Source of the DNA: Pseudomonas moorei
GTDB lineage: Bacteria; Pseudomonadota; Gammaproteobacteria; Pseudomonadales; Pseudomonadaceae
Assembly (NCBI RefSeq): GCF_008801475.1
Contig: NZ_VZPP01000014.1
Coordinates: forward strand, 124,001 to 188,000
Direction: 5' to 3'
Length of the DNA: 64,000 nt
Below are positions 26,976-36,359 of the stretch, piece by piece. The translations under genes were made by a program, and so were the position numbers. The notes under the pieces are model-generated. The model was not told the DNA's origin, did no database searches, and saw only the letters and a list, made by a program, of their open reading frames with translations. Position 1 is the stretch's first letter. The number at the start of each line of letters is the position of its first letter.

Positions 26976-29639
26976 TTAGTCTTGCGACTCTTCTTCGTCT
27001 GCGGCGTCAGCCTGCAGGTTGTCGACCGTATCGTCCGGTTCGGCGCCGATCACGCCCGCTTCCAGCTCGACACCCTCTTCATCCTCGAACTCTTCACCTT
27101 CGACTTCCGACGGCTCCTGAACCCGCTCCAGGCCGACCAGGGTTTCATCCTTGGCCAGTTTGATCAGGGTCACGCCCTGGGTGTTACGACCCAGACTGGA
27201 CACTTCGTCGACACGGGTACGTACCAGGGTGCCCTGGTCGGAAATCAGCATGATCTCCTCGCCATCGAGCACCTGAACCGCACCGACCAGACGGCCGTTA
27301 CGCTCGTTGCTGACCATGGCAATAACGCCCTGACCGCCACGCTTGTACTCAGGGAACTCGGTGATTGCCGTACGCTTGCCGAAGCCACGCTCGGAAGCGG
27401 TGAGGATCTGGCTGCCTTCTTCAGGGATCAGCATGGAAATCAGCTTCTGGCCTTCCGGCAGGCGCATGCCGCGCACACCGCGGGCGGTACGGCCCATGGC
27501 ACGAACGTCGGATTCCTTGAAGCGAGTCACCTTGCCGCCATCGGAGAACAGCATGACTTCGCGCTCGCCATCAGTAATGGCGGCGGAAATCAGTACGTCG
27601 CCTTCATCCAGCTCCAGCGCGATCAAACCAACGCTGCGTTGACGGCTGAAGGATTCCAGCGGGGTCTTCTTCACGGTGCCATTGGCGGTCGCCATGAAGA
27701 TGTAGTGACCTTCGGTGTATTCCTCGACCGGCAGCATGGTGGTGATGTATTCACCGTCATCCAGCGGCAGCAGGTTGACCAGCGGACGACCGCGGGCCGC
27801 ACGGGACGCCTCAGGGATTTCGTAGGTCTTGAGCCAGTACACCTTGCCCTTGCTGGAGAACAGCAACAGCGTGGTGTGACTGTTGGCAACCAGCAAGTGA
27901 GCGATGTAGTCCTCATCCTTGACGCCGGTCGCCGACTTGCCTTTACCGCCACGACGCTGAGCCTGATAGGCAGCCAGCGGCTGGGTCTTGGCATAGCCAC
28001 CGTGGGAAATGGTCACGACACGCTCTTCTTCCGGGATCATGTCACCCAGGGTCAGGTCGAGACGGGCGTCCAAGATCTCGGTGCGGCGCACATCGCCGTA
28101 TTCGGCGCGGATCACTTCCAGCTCTTCGCGGATCACTTCCATCAGGCGCGTGGCGCTGTTGAGAATGCGGATCAGCTCGCCGATCTGGTTGAGGATCTCT
28201 TGATACTCAGCCAGCAGTTTTTCGTGTTCCAGACCGGTCAGACGGTGCAGACGCAGTTCCAGAATGGCTTGCGCCTGCTCTGGCGACAGGAAGTACTTGC
28301 CGTCGCGCAGACCGTATTGCGGATCGAGGTTTTCCGGACGGCACGAATCGGCACCGGCACGTTCGACCATCGCGACCACGGCAGAGGATTCCCAAGGGGT
28401 GCTGACCAGCGCTTCCTTGGCTTCCGACGGGGTTGGCGAGGCCTTGATCAGGGCGATGACCGGGTCGATGTTCGACAGGGCAACCGCCTGGCCTTCAAGG
28501 ATATGACCACGCTCGCGCGCCTTGCGCAGCTCGAACACGGTACGGCGGGTAACCACTTCGCGACGGTGACGCACGAAGGCTTCCAGCAGGTCCTTGAGGT
28601 TCAGGATCCGTGGGCGGCCGTCGATCAGTGCGACGATGTTGATGCCGAACACCGCTTGCAGCTGGGTCTGGGCGTAGAGGTTATTGAGAATGACCTCAGG
28701 CACTTCACCGCGACGCAGTTCGATCACGACGCGCATACCGTCCTTGTCGGACTCGTCGCGCAGTTCGGTGATGCCTTCGAGCTTCTTCTCTTTTACCAGC
28801 TCGGCGATCTTCTCGATCAGACGGGCCTTGTTCAGCTGGTAAGGGAGTTCGGTGATGACGATCTGCTGACGGCCACCGACCTTGTCGATGTCTTCGATAA
28901 TCGAGCGCGCACGCATGTAAATGCGGCCGCGACCGGTGCGGTAGGCTTCGATGATGCCGGCGCGACCGTTGATGATCGCGGCGGTCGGGAAGTCCGGACC
29001 GGGAATGTATTGCATCAACTCATCGACGGTCAGCTCAGGGTTGTCGATGAGGGCCAGGCAACCGTCGATGACTTCACCGAGGTTGTGCGGCGGAATGTTG
29101 GTCGCCATGCCCACGGCGATACCGCTGGAGCCGTTGACCAGCAGGTTGGGAATACGGGTCGGCATGACCGCCGGGATCATTTCGGTGCCGTCGTAGTTCG
29201 GCACCCAGTCCACGGTTTCCTTATGCAGGTCGGCCAGCAGCTCGTGCGCCAGCTTGGTCATGCGCACTTCGGTGTATCGCATGGCCGCGGCGTTGTCGCC
29301 GTCCACCGAACCGAAGTTGCCCTGGCCGTCTACCAGCAGGTAGCGCAAGGAGAATGGCTGCGCCATCCGGACGATGGTGTCGTACACCGCGGTATCACCG
29401 TGCGGGTGATACTTACCGATCACGTCACCGACGACACGGGCAGATTTCTTGTACGGCTTGTTGAAGTCGTTGCCCAGCTCGCTCATCGCGAACAGCACGC
29501 GCCGGTGCACGGGCTTCAAGCCATCGCGCGCATCCGGCAGTGCCCGCCCGACAATCACGCTCATCGCGTAATCGAGGTAGGACTGCTTCAGCTCGTCTTC
29601 GATATTGACCGGGAGGATTTCTTTGGCCAGTTCGCCCAT
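26976..29639 (-). CDS. gyrA: DNA gyrase subunit A
   Basis: The breakage-reunion subunit of gyrase, 887 residues from the ATG giving MGELAKEILPVNIEDELKQS. A longer reading adds 28 residues that do not belong to the family. The active Tyr122 (AAMRYTEVRM) is intact. The quinolone region HPHGDTAVYDTIV shows Thr83 and Asp87, the normal residues for Pseudomonas, so no classic resistance change is seen. The C-terminal beta-pinwheel has the GyrA box (QRRGGKGK), and an acidic tail (EDEEGVELEAG to DEEESQD) closes it. It begins the supraoperon; a gap with a REP pair separates it from mtnA. Confidence 0.98.
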   Translation of the reverse strand: MGELAKEILPVNIEDELKQSYLDYAMSVIVGRALPDARDGLKPVHRRVLFAMSELGNDFNKPYKKSARVVGDVIGKYHPHGDTAVYDTIVRMAQPFSLRYLLVDGQGNFGSVDGDNAAAMRYTEVRMTKLAHELLADLHKETVDWVPNYDGTEMIPAVMPTRIPNLLVNGSSGIAVGMATNIPPHNLGEVIDGCLALIDNPELTVDELMQYIPGPDFPTAAIINGRAGIIEAYRTGRGRIYMRARSIIEDIDKVGGRQQIVITELPYQLNKARLIEKIAELVKEKKLEGITELRDESDKDGMRVVIELRRGEVPEVILNNLYAQTQLQAVFGINIVALIDGRPRILNLKDLLEAFVRHRREVVTRRTVFELRKARERGHILEGQAVALSNIDPVIALIKASPTPSEAKEALVSTPWESSAVVAMVERAGADSCRPENLDPQYGLRDGKYFLSPEQAQAILELRLHRLTGLEHEKLLAEYQEILNQIGELIRILNSATRLMEVIREELEVIRAEYGDVRRTEILDARLDLTLGDMIPEEERVVTISHGGYAKTQPLAAYQAQRRGGKGKSATGVKDEDYIAHLLVANSHTTLLLFSSKGKVYWLKTYEIPEASRAARGRPLVNLLPLDDGEYITTMLPVEEYTEGHYIFMATANGTVKKTPLESFSRQRSVGLIALELDEGDVLISAAITDGEREVMLFSDGGKVTRFKESDVRAMGRTARGVRGMRLPEGQKLISMLIPEEGSQILTASERGFGKRTAITEFPEYKRGGQGVIAMVSNERNGRLVGAVQVLDGEEIMLISDQGTLVRTRVDEVSSLGRNTQGVTLIKLAKDETLVGLERVQEPSEVEGEEFEDEEGVELEAGVIGAEPDDTVDNLQADAADEEESQD

Positions 29640-30064
29640 GAGAAGCCTGATTCCTTTTTCTGGTGAAACTTCGTCACATCCATATGGGACGAACGAAGCT
29701 CGCCGATGCAGGCTGAGTGCCATGCACCGACTTACGACAAATCAACGAGTTATGCCATGGATCTGCGCAGTAAAGGCCACCCCTTAGGGCAACCTTGGAA
29801 ACCGCCGGATGTTATCACAAGAGCCGCCACGCACCTATCCCCCTGATGCGCATGGAGCATAGTTAGTTGACCGGTGACAGGCTTGAAGGGGATCAGAGAG
29901 GCTTAGAGCCTTATTGATTGTAGTTTTTCAGGCTGAATCAGGCTAATCCATCGCCTTTTAGGGCGTCATCGCGGGCAAGCCCGCTCCCACAGGGTTCTGT
30001 GGCGCTCACAAGACCTGTGGGAGAGAGCTTGCCCGCGATGATGATTTAACAGGCACCGAAAAAA
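29640..30064. other. Intergenic region between gyrA and mtnA
   Basis: The 425 bases contain no gene. They should hold the gyrA promoter near the right-hand side of gyrA and the 3' end of the mtnA message. The only clear structure is the REP pair at 29967-30040. No RNA gene was recognised. Confidence 0.7.
29967..30040. repeat. REP doublet (REPIN), GGGCTTGCCCGC class
   Basis: CATCGCGGGCAAGCCCGCTC followed by CCACAG (29967-29992) is mirrored by CTGTGGGAGAGAGCTTGCCC followed by GCGATG (30015-30040), two inverted copies of the Pseudomonas REP sequence around a 22-base spacer. Lying just after mtnA on its transcribed side, it may protect or end that message. The same class recurs at 61719. Confidence 0.85.
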
Positions 30065-31141
30065 TCAGTGCAGACGCTTACGGCACATCAACTGGGTCAT
30101 TTTCGCGGTATCCGGCCGTTCGACGATGCCCTTTTCGGTGACGATGGCGTCGATCAGATCCGCCGGCGTCACATCGAACACCGGGTTGAACGCCTCGACA
30201 TCCGCCCCGACCCGTTTGCCACCGACGTCCAGCAACTCGCGACCATCACGTTCTTCAATCGGGATGTCGTCACCGCTGGCCAGGCTCATGTCGATGGTCG
30301 AACTCGGCGCCACCACCATGAAACGCACGCCGTGGTGCATGGCATTGACCGCCAGTTGATAGGTGCCGATCTTGTTCGCCACGTCGCCATTGGCAGTGAT
30401 CCGGTCCGCGCCGACGATCACCCAGGTAATGCCCTTGGTCTTCATGATGTGCGCCGCAGCAGAGTCGGCATTGAGGGTGACGGGAATACCTTCATTGGCC
30501 AATTCCCACGCCGTCAATCGCGAGCCCTGCAACCATGGACGGGTTTCGCCGGCATAGACACGCTCAACCATGCCCTCAATGAAGGCCCCGCGAATCACTC
30601 CCAGCGCAGTACCGAAGCCACCAGTGGCCAGCGCGCCGGTGTTGCAGTGGGTGAGGATGGCCTGGGCGTTGCCCTGATGCTTGCGGATAAGGTCGACACC
30701 CAGTTGCGCCATAGTGAGATTGGCTTCGCGATCACTTTCATGAATGGCGACAGCTTCTGCTTCCAGGACAGCCAGCGGATCGGCATGATTTTTCAGGCGA
30801 TCGAGCCGCTCTTGCATACGGCCCAGCGCCCAGAAGAGGTTGACCGCGGTCGGACGGGCATCGGCAAGCAGGGCAAAGTCCTCGGCCAGCGCCGCCTGCC
30901 AGTCACCACCCTCGGCAAACCGCGCACGCGCCGCCAGCACGACGCCATAGGCAGCGCTGATCCCGATCGCCGGCGCACCGCGCACCACCATCGAGCGAAT
31001 GGCCTCGGCCACGCCAGCTGCGGTGGTGTAGGCGATCCAGGTCTCCTCGAACGGCAAAATACGCTGATCCAGCAGATAAAGGGCGCCATCACGCCAATCG
31101 ATGGCCTTCACTTTCTCCGCAGCCAACAGTCGATCGCGCAT
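30065..31141 (-). CDS. mtnA: Methylthioribose-1-phosphate isomerase
   Basis: Interconverts 5-methylthioribose 1-phosphate and methylthioribulose 1-phosphate in methionine salvage. The 358-residue eIF2B-like protein shows VRGAPAIGISAAYGV, the catalytic cysteine in THCNTGALATGGFGTALG and the catalytic aspartate in GADRITANGDVANKIGTYQLA. GAGGG precedes the ATG. It is divergent from mtaD, with 108 bases between starts; the two act in the same salvage route, since MTA deamination followed by phosphorolysis feeds this isomerase in Pseudomonas. Confidence 0.96.
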   Translation of the reverse strand: MRDRLLAAEKVKAIDWRDGALYLLDQRILPFEETWIAYTTAAGVAEAIRSMVVRGAPAIGISAAYGVVLAARARFAEGGDWQAALAEDFALLADARPTAVNLFWALGRMQERLDRLKNHADPLAVLEAEAVAIHESDREANLTMAQLGVDLIRKHQGNAQAILTHCNTGALATGGFGTALGVIRGAFIEGMVERVYAGETRPWLQGSRLTAWELANEGIPVTLNADSAAAHIMKTKGITWVIVGADRITANGDVANKIGTYQLAVNAMHHGVRFMVVAPSSTIDMSLASGDDIPIEERDGRELLDVGGKRVGADVEAFNPVFDVTPADLIDAIVTEKGIVERPDTAKMTQLMCRKRLH

Positions 31142-31249
31142 CCCTCACCCCGCACTCATGAACAAAAGCCGCCGATTATAGCGATCCCCCCGCGAAGACG
31201 CTCGGGTATACTTCGCCATCCTTTACAAAAGCACTGGAACCGACCCTCG

Positions 31250-32584
31250 ATGCCGAACACTGCCGTTGCGCTCGACCTGTTATTACTGCCGACCTGGCTG
31301 GTACCCGTCGAACCCGCTGGTGTTGTCCTGAAGGACCATGGCCTGGGTATTCGCGACGGGCGCATCGTCTTCATCGGCCCACGTTCCGCCGCCCTGAAGC
31401 TTAACGCAAGCGAAGTGCGCGAACTCCCGGACATCTTGCTCAGCCCCGGCCTGATCAATGCTCACGGGCATGCGGCAATGACCCTGTTCCGCGGACTGGC
31501 CGATGACCTGCCACTCATGACCTGGCTGGAAAACCACATCTGGCCAGCCGAAGCCAAATGGGTCGACGAGGATTTTGTCCGCGATGGCACGGATCTGGCC
31601 ATCGCCGAGCAGATCAAAAGTGGCATCACCTGCTTCTCTGACATGTATTTCTTCCCGAAGGTTGCCAGCGAACGCGTGCATAACAGCGGAATTCGCGCAC
31701 AGATCGCGATCCCGATCCTTGATTTCCCCATCCCCGGCGCCATTACAACGGACGAAGCCATTCGTCAGGGCGTCGAGTTGTTTAACGACCTCAAGCACCA
31801 CGACCGTATAAAAGTCACCTTTGGGCCCCATGCACCCTACACCGTGGGCGATGAAACCCTGGAAAAAATCCGGGTAATCACCGAAGAACTCGACGCCTCG
31901 ATTCACATGCACGTGCATGAAACCGCATTCGAAGTACAGCAGTCGGTCGAACAGCGCGGCGAGCGTCCACTGGCTCGCCTCGCGCGACTGGGCCTGCTCG
32001 GGCCTCGCTTCCAGGCCGTTCACATGACCCAGATCAGCGAGGAAGACATGGCGCTGCTGGTAGAAAGCAACACCAACGTCATTCATTGCCCGGAGTCAAA
32101 CCTGAAACTGGCCAGCGGTTTCTGCCCGGTGGAACGCTTGTGGCAGGCTGGAGTGAATGTCGCCGTCGGCACCGATGGCTCGGCCAGCAACAACGACCTG
32201 GACTTGCTCGGCGAAACCCGTACCGCCGCCCTGCTGGCCAAGGCTGTCGCCGGCTCGGCCACCGCGCTGGATGCCCATCGCGCCCTGCGCATGGCCACGC
32301 TCAATGGCGCCCGGGCGCTGGGAATCGAAGCCGAGACCGGTTCGCTAGAAGTCGGCAAGGCCGCTGACATGGTGGCGTTCGATCTTTCCGGCCTGGCCCA
32401 ACAACCGGTCTACGACCCTGTTTCGCAACTTATCTACGCGACGGGCCGGGACTGCGTGAAACACCTTTGGGTCGCCGGCAAGCCACTGCTGGAGGACCGG
32501 CGCCTGACGCGCCTGGATGAACAACAGCTGATCGCCACCGCCAAGGCCTGGGGCCAGCGCATCAGTGGCCGCAACGAATCGTAA
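31250..32584 (+). CDS. mtaD: 5-methylthioadenosine/S-adenosylhomocysteine deaminase (TRZ/ATZ amidohydrolase)
   Basis: Zn-dependent amidohydrolase of 444 residues from the ATG giving MPNTAVALDLLLLPTWLVPVE. The metal-binding HGHAAMTLFRG, the HVHETAFEVQQS histidine, the later HMTQ and the aspartate in VGTDGSASNNDLDLL are present. The P. aeruginosa counterpart is known as a methylthioadenosine deaminase, and the divergent neighbour mtnA fits that role. A TATACT box lies about 40 bases upstream, but the ribosome site is poor. Guanine- or triazine-type deaminase activity is the less likely alternative. Confidence 0.88.
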   Translation: MPNTAVALDLLLLPTWLVPVEPAGVVLKDHGLGIRDGRIVFIGPRSAALKLNASEVRELPDILLSPGLINAHGHAAMTLFRGLADDLPLMTWLENHIWPAEAKWVDEDFVRDGTDLAIAEQIKSGITCFSDMYFFPKVASERVHNSGIRAQIAIPILDFPIPGAITTDEAIRQGVELFNDLKHHDRIKVTFGPHAPYTVGDETLEKIRVITEELDASIHMHVHETAFEVQQSVEQRGERPLARLARLGLLGPRFQAVHMTQISEEDMALLVESNTNVIHCPESNLKLASGFCPVERLWQAGVNVAVGTDGSASNNDLDLLGETRTAALLAKAVAGSATALDAHRALRMATLNGARALGIEAETGSLEVGKAADMVAFDLSGLAQQPVYDPVSQLIYATGRDCVKHLWVAGKPLLEDRRLTRLDEQQLIATAKAWGQRISGRNES

Positions 32585-32642
32585 GCCCCCCGGACCACAC
32601 TTCGGGGCAACAGGATTTTTCAAGTTTCAGAGGATTTAAACC

Positions 32643-33341
32643 ATGAGCAACGTCGACTACGCCGAAATCGCCAAATTCGAAGCCCTGGCCCATCGCTGGT
32701 GGGACCGCGAAAGCGAATTCAAGCCGCTGCACGATATCAACCCGCTACGGGTCAACTGGATTGACGAACGCGTCAACCTGGCCGGCAAGAAAGTCCTGGA
32801 CGTCGGCTGCGGCGGCGGCATCCTCAGCGAGGCCATGGCCCAGCGTGGCGCGACGGTGATGGGCATCGACATGGGCGAAGCGCCACTGGCGGTCGCGCAG
32901 TTGCACCAACTGGAGTCCGGCGTGAACGTCGAATACCGGCAGATCACCGCCGAAGCCCTGGCCGAAGAAATGCCGGAACAGTTCGACGTAGTCACCTGCC
33001 TCGAAATGCTCGAACACGTACCGGATCCATCCTCGGTGATTCGCGCCTGCTTCCGCATGGTCAAGCCTGGCGGTCAGGTTTTCTTCTCCACCATCAACCG
33101 CAACCCCAAGGCGTACCTGTTCGCCATCGTTGGTGCCGAATACATCATGAAGCTGCTGCCGCGGGGTACCCATGACTTCAAGAAATTCATCCGCCCTTCC
33201 GAACTTGGCGCCTGGAGCCGCATGGCCGGCCTGACTGTCAAAGACATCATCGGCCTGACCTACAACCCGCTGACCAAGCACTACAAACTGGCGTCCGACG
33301 TAGACGTCAACTACATGATCCAGACCCTGCGCGAGGAGTAA
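32643..33341 (+). CDS. ubiG: Ubiquinone biosynthesis O-methyltransferase
   Basis: SAM-dependent methyltransferase that carries out both O-methylations of ubiquinone synthesis. The 232 residues begin MSNVDYAEIAKFEALAHRWW, a UbiG hallmark, and have the SAM motif VLDVGCGGGILSEAMA, TCLEMLEHVPDP and the C-terminal YNPLTKHYKL-DVDVNYM region. AGAGGA precedes the ATG. It is followed after four bases by mupP in a likely operon. Confidence 0.97.
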   Translation: MSNVDYAEIAKFEALAHRWWDRESEFKPLHDINPLRVNWIDERVNLAGKKVLDVGCGGGILSEAMAQRGATVMGIDMGEAPLAVAQLHQLESGVNVEYRQITAEALAEEMPEQFDVVTCLEMLEHVPDPSSVIRACFRMVKPGGQVFFSTINRNPKAYLFAIVGAEYIMKLLPRGTHDFKKFIRPSELGAWSRMAGLTVKDIIGLTYNPLTKHYKLASDVDVNYMIQTLREE

Positions 33342-33345
33342 GCCG

Positions 33346-34017
33346 ATGCGAATCAGAGCAGTTCTTTTCGACATGGACGGCACCCTGCTCGACACCGCGC
33401 CAGACTTCATTGCGATCTGTCAGGCGATGCGAGCGGACCGCGGCATGGCGCCGATGAACGACAAACACATCCGCGACGAGATCTCGGGTGGCGCCAAGGC
33501 GATGGTGGCCGTGACCTTCGCCATGGACCCCGAGTCGCCAGGATTTGAGGAACTGCGTCTGGAGTTCCTCGAGCGCTACCTGGTGGGTTGCGCCGTTCAT
33601 AGCAAATTGTTCGACGGCATGCACGAACTGCTGGCCGACATCGAAAAGGCCAACCTGATCTGGGGCGTCGTCACCAACAAGCCATTGCGTTTTGCCGAGC
33701 CGATCATGCAGCAGCTCGGGCTGGCCGAGCGTTCAGCCCTGCTGATCTGCCCCGACCACGTGAAAAACAGTAAACCGGATCCAGAGCCATTGATCCTCGC
33801 TTGCAAGATGCTCGACCTCGACCCGGCCAGCGTGTTGTTCGTCGGCGATGATCTGCGCGATATCGAATCGGGCCGCGATGCGGGCACCCGGACGGCGGCG
33901 GTGACTTTCGGCTACATCCACCCGGACGATAACCCGCGGCACTGGGGCGCGGACGTGGTGGTCGATCATCCGCTGGAGTTGCGCAAGGTGCTCGATAGCG
34001 CCCTTTGTAGCTGCTGA
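33346..34017 (+). CDS. mupP: N-acetylmuramic acid 6-phosphate phosphatase, HAD family
   Basis: A 223-residue HAD hydrolase with motif I FDMDGTLLDTAPDF, motif II VVTNKP, the KNSKPDPEP lysine and motif IV VGDDLRDIESG. The sequence alone would suit a phosphoglycolate phosphatase. Its place directly after ubiG and before a YciK-type SDR is the place of MupP (PA3172 in P. aeruginosa), which dephosphorylates MurNAc-6-phosphate in the peptidoglycan recycling route that bypasses fosfomycin-sensitive MurA. I assign MupP on gene order plus family. Confidence 0.88.
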   Translation: MRIRAVLFDMDGTLLDTAPDFIAICQAMRADRGMAPMNDKHIRDEISGGAKAMVAVTFAMDPESPGFEELRLEFLERYLVGCAVHSKLFDGMHELLADIEKANLIWGVVTNKPLRFAEPIMQQLGLAERSALLICPDHVKNSKPDPEPLILACKMLDLDPASVLFVGDDLRDIESGRDAGTRTAAVTFGYIHPDDNPRHWGADVVVDHPLELRKVLDSALCSC

Positions 34018-34032
34018 GCTGCCCTGTTTTTT

Positions 34033-34150
34033 TGTAGGCGCGAGCTTGCTCGCGAAAAACCTGAGGACGCCGTGAGGGGTATCAGGCTTGTCGCGTAATC
34101 GTTGACGACCATCGTCGGAACGCCGCCCGGAGCAAGCTCGCTCTCACAAT
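34033..34150. repeat. Degenerate REP pair
   Basis: TGTAGGCGCGAGCTTGCTCG (34033 on) and a shorter inverted copy, GAGCAAGCTCGCTCTCACA, ending near 34149, flank about 70 bases. The second arm has lost its terminal part, so this looks like a decaying REPIN between mupP and the SDR gene. Confidence 0.6.
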
Positions 34151-34193
34151 GACCGCGCAACGGTCGCTCCTAATCTGATTTGTTGAGGTTTTT

Positions 34194-34934
34194 ATGTTCG
34201 ATTATTCCGCTCGCCCTGACTTGCTCAAGGATCGGGTTATCCTGGTCACCGGCGCCGGTCGTGGCATTGGCGCCGCCGCCGCGAAAACCTATGCCGCCCA
34301 TGGCGCAACCGTGCTGCTGCTGGGCAAGACCGAGGCCAATCTGACTCAGGTCTACGACGAAATCGAAGCAGCCGGCCATCCGCAACCCGCAGTCATCCCG
34401 TTCAATCTGGAAACCGCCCTGCCCCATCAATACGATGAATTGGCAGCAATGATCGAAAGTGAATTCGGCCACCTCGACGGCTTGTTGCACAACGCGTCGA
34501 TCATCGGCCCGCGCACACCGATCGAACAGCTCTCCGGCGAAAACTTCATGCGGGTCATGCAAGTCAACGTCAACGCCATGTTCATGCTGACCAGCACATT
34601 GCTGCCACTGCTCAAGCAGTCCCAGGATGCTTCGGTGGTCTTCACTTCCAGCAGCGTCGGCCGCAAAGGCCGTGCCTATTGGGGGGCGTACGGCGTCTCG
34701 AAGTTCGCCACCGAAGGCCTGATGCAAACCCTGGCCGATGAAGTCGACACCGTAGCCCCTGTGCGCTCCAACAGCATCAACCCGGGTGCTACTCGGACCA
34801 GCATGCGTGCCCAGGCGTATCCAGGGGAAAACCCACTGAACAATCCGACGCCCGAAGAGATCATGCCGGTCTATCTGTACCTGATGGGGCCGGACAGCAC
34901 AGGTATTAACGGCCAGGCGTTCAACGCTCAATAA
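34194..34934 (+). CDS. YciK-family SDR oxidoreductase
   Basis: A 246-residue short-chain dehydrogenase with GAGRGIGAAAAKTYAAHG, HNASIIGPRTP, FTSSSVGRKGRAYWGAYGVSK (catalytic Ser, Tyr, Lys) and a C-terminal INPGATRTSMRAQAYPGENP stretch typical of E. coli YciK. The substrate is unknown. The order ubiG-mupP-yciK is conserved in Pseudomonas. A REP remnant separates it from mupP, and the ribosome site TTGAGG lies nine bases before the ATG. Confidence 0.9.
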   Translation: MFDYSARPDLLKDRVILVTGAGRGIGAAAAKTYAAHGATVLLLGKTEANLTQVYDEIEAAGHPQPAVIPFNLETALPHQYDELAAMIESEFGHLDGLLHNASIIGPRTPIEQLSGENFMRVMQVNVNAMFMLTSTLLPLLKQSQDASVVFTSSSVGRKGRAYWGAYGVSKFATEGLMQTLADEVDTVAPVRSNSINPGATRTSMRAQAYPGENPLNNPTPEEIMPVYLYLMGPDSTGINGQAFNAQ

Positions 34935-35295
34935 TACCGTGCGTCGCTTTTGTGCCGCGCCGACTTCCCGTCGCGGCACACAAGGCTCGGCGGGTTTTCA
35001 GTCAAACAAATGCCGCACAAGTCTCCCCCTTCATTTTCACTATCTCTAACCTGTTGATTTCGAAATATTTTTAATAAATCGAACTCTCTGGCATGACTTT
35101 CGCTCTACCTTTGCTCAAACAGGCAATGTGAAAGCAGGCAAACGGCGGTTGAGTCGACAGGTTACTAAACCGCGATAAAGCAGATTAGACTTGCACGAAA
35201 TGTCCTACGGGACTGACGGACCAGTATGACGTGCAGCCCAAAGCCGCTCTCACCCAGCTTGTAAGACAGCCTTACTGCTCAAGGGCGAACGCCAT
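34935..35295. other. Intergenic region before the diguanylate cyclase gene
   Basis: The 361 bases have no gene. A GTGCCGCG/CGCGGCAC hairpin at 34952-34979 lies about 20 bases after the SDR stop but lacks a U-run. The stretch 35035-35110 is AT-rich and may carry the promoter of the downstream gene. Confidence 0.5.
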
Positions 35296-36222
35296 ATGAA
35301 ATCACCTTCCCAGACCAACGCAATTGACTTTGATAGCGCCAAATTGCAACGCCTGGGCTTTGGTCAGCAGCAACCGTCCCTGGAAAGGCCGCTCAGTCTT
35401 GCGCAACTGCGCCAGCAACTGAGCCTGCAGCTGCAAACCAGTCTTGAGCCACAACGCATTCTCGGGCTGTTCTTCCGCGAAATTCAGCGACTCGTTCCAC
35501 TCGATGCCTTGAGCTACCAGCACAAGAGCAGCGACTTGCGCCTGGAGTTTGGTCAGCGTGGCCACCACTCCATCAGTTACAACCTCAGCCATGAAGGCGA
35601 GCACCTGGGTGAACTGGTGTTTCGCCGCAATCAGCGCTTCACCGAGCAAGAACAAGGCAACCTCGAATCACTGCTGGCCTCGCTGCTTTATCCGATGCGC
35701 AACAGCCTGCTCTACCGTGCCGCCACCCAGAGTGCACTGCGTGATCCGCTGACCGACACCGGCAACCGTATCGCCATGGACCAGACGCTGCAGCGGGAAA
35801 TCGAGCTGTCTCGGCGCCACCTGCAACCGTTATCCCTGCTGATGCTGGACATCGATCACTTCAAGCAGATCAATGACACCCACGGTCACAGTGCCGGTGA
35901 CGAGGTGCTCAAGGCCGTTGCCGCGTCGATCAAAAGCCAGTTGCGCAACGTGGACATGGTGTTTCGTTACGGGGGCGAAGAGTTCCTGATTCTGCTATCC
36001 AACACCTCCCGGGAGGCGGCGGCCATGATCGGTGAACGATTGCGGGTGGCGGCGCAGGCTGAGGACTATGAGGCCGATGGCCGGGTGATCGGGCTGACAG
36101 TCAGCCTCGGCTGCTCGACACTGCTGCCTGGCGAGTCAGTGGAGAGCCTGCTGCGAAGGGCTGACAATGCGCTGTACGTGGCCAAGCGCGAGGGACGTAA
36201 CCGGTTGGCAATGGCGGGTTGA
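35296..36222 (+). CDS. GGDEF-domain diguanylate cyclase
   Basis: A 308-residue soluble protein making c-di-GMP. The C-terminal half is a complete GGDEF domain from RDPLTDTGNRIAMD, with the active site GGEEF at residues 226-230 and the inhibitory I-site RxxD (RNVD) exactly five residues before it, so product inhibition is expected. The N-terminal ~145 residues resemble a GAF-like sensory region (PLDALSYQH, RLEFGQRGHHSISYNLSHEGEHLGELVFRR) with no membrane helix. The input signal is unknown. AAGGG lies upstream of the ATG. It appears monocistronic, with a REP pair following. Confidence 0.92.
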   Translation: MKSPSQTNAIDFDSAKLQRLGFGQQQPSLERPLSLAQLRQQLSLQLQTSLEPQRILGLFFREIQRLVPLDALSYQHKSSDLRLEFGQRGHHSISYNLSHEGEHLGELVFRRNQRFTEQEQGNLESLLASLLYPMRNSLLYRAATQSALRDPLTDTGNRIAMDQTLQREIELSRRHLQPLSLLMLDIDHFKQINDTHGHSAGDEVLKAVAASIKSQLRNVDMVFRYGGEEFLILLSNTSREAAAMIGERLRVAAQAEDYEADGRVIGLTVSLGCSTLLPGESVESLLRRADNALYVAKREGRNRLAMAG

Positions 36223-36248
36223 GTCTTCAGCAAGGCTGCATAACCAAT

Positions 36249-36337
36249 GTGGGAGCGAGCCTGCTCGCGAAAGTGGAATGCCAGTCAACATCAAAGTTGA
36301 TTGATAAACCGCTTTCGCGAGCAGGCTCGCTCCCACA
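36249..36337. repeat. REP doublet (REPIN), GAGCCTGCTCGC class
   Basis: TGTGGGAGCGAGCCTGCTCG with CGAAAG (36249-36274) is mirrored exactly by CTTTCGCGAGCAGGCTCGCT with CCCACA (36312-36337). It sits between convergent genes, the diguanylate cyclase and the TenA-like gene, where it can end transcription or stabilise both messages. Confidence 0.88.
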
Positions 36338-36359
36338 GTTTTATCGCATGCTACTCGGA

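Noticed and set aside
26982..29666. 894-codon open frame on the plus strand opposite gyrA
   Set aside because: It is the complement of a full-length conserved gyrA; its translation is His/Gln/Asp-rich nonsense with no family motifs.
30068..31249. Long N-terminal extension in frame with mtaD
   Set aside because: It runs antisense through mtnA; the amidohydrolase begins at the ATG at 31250.
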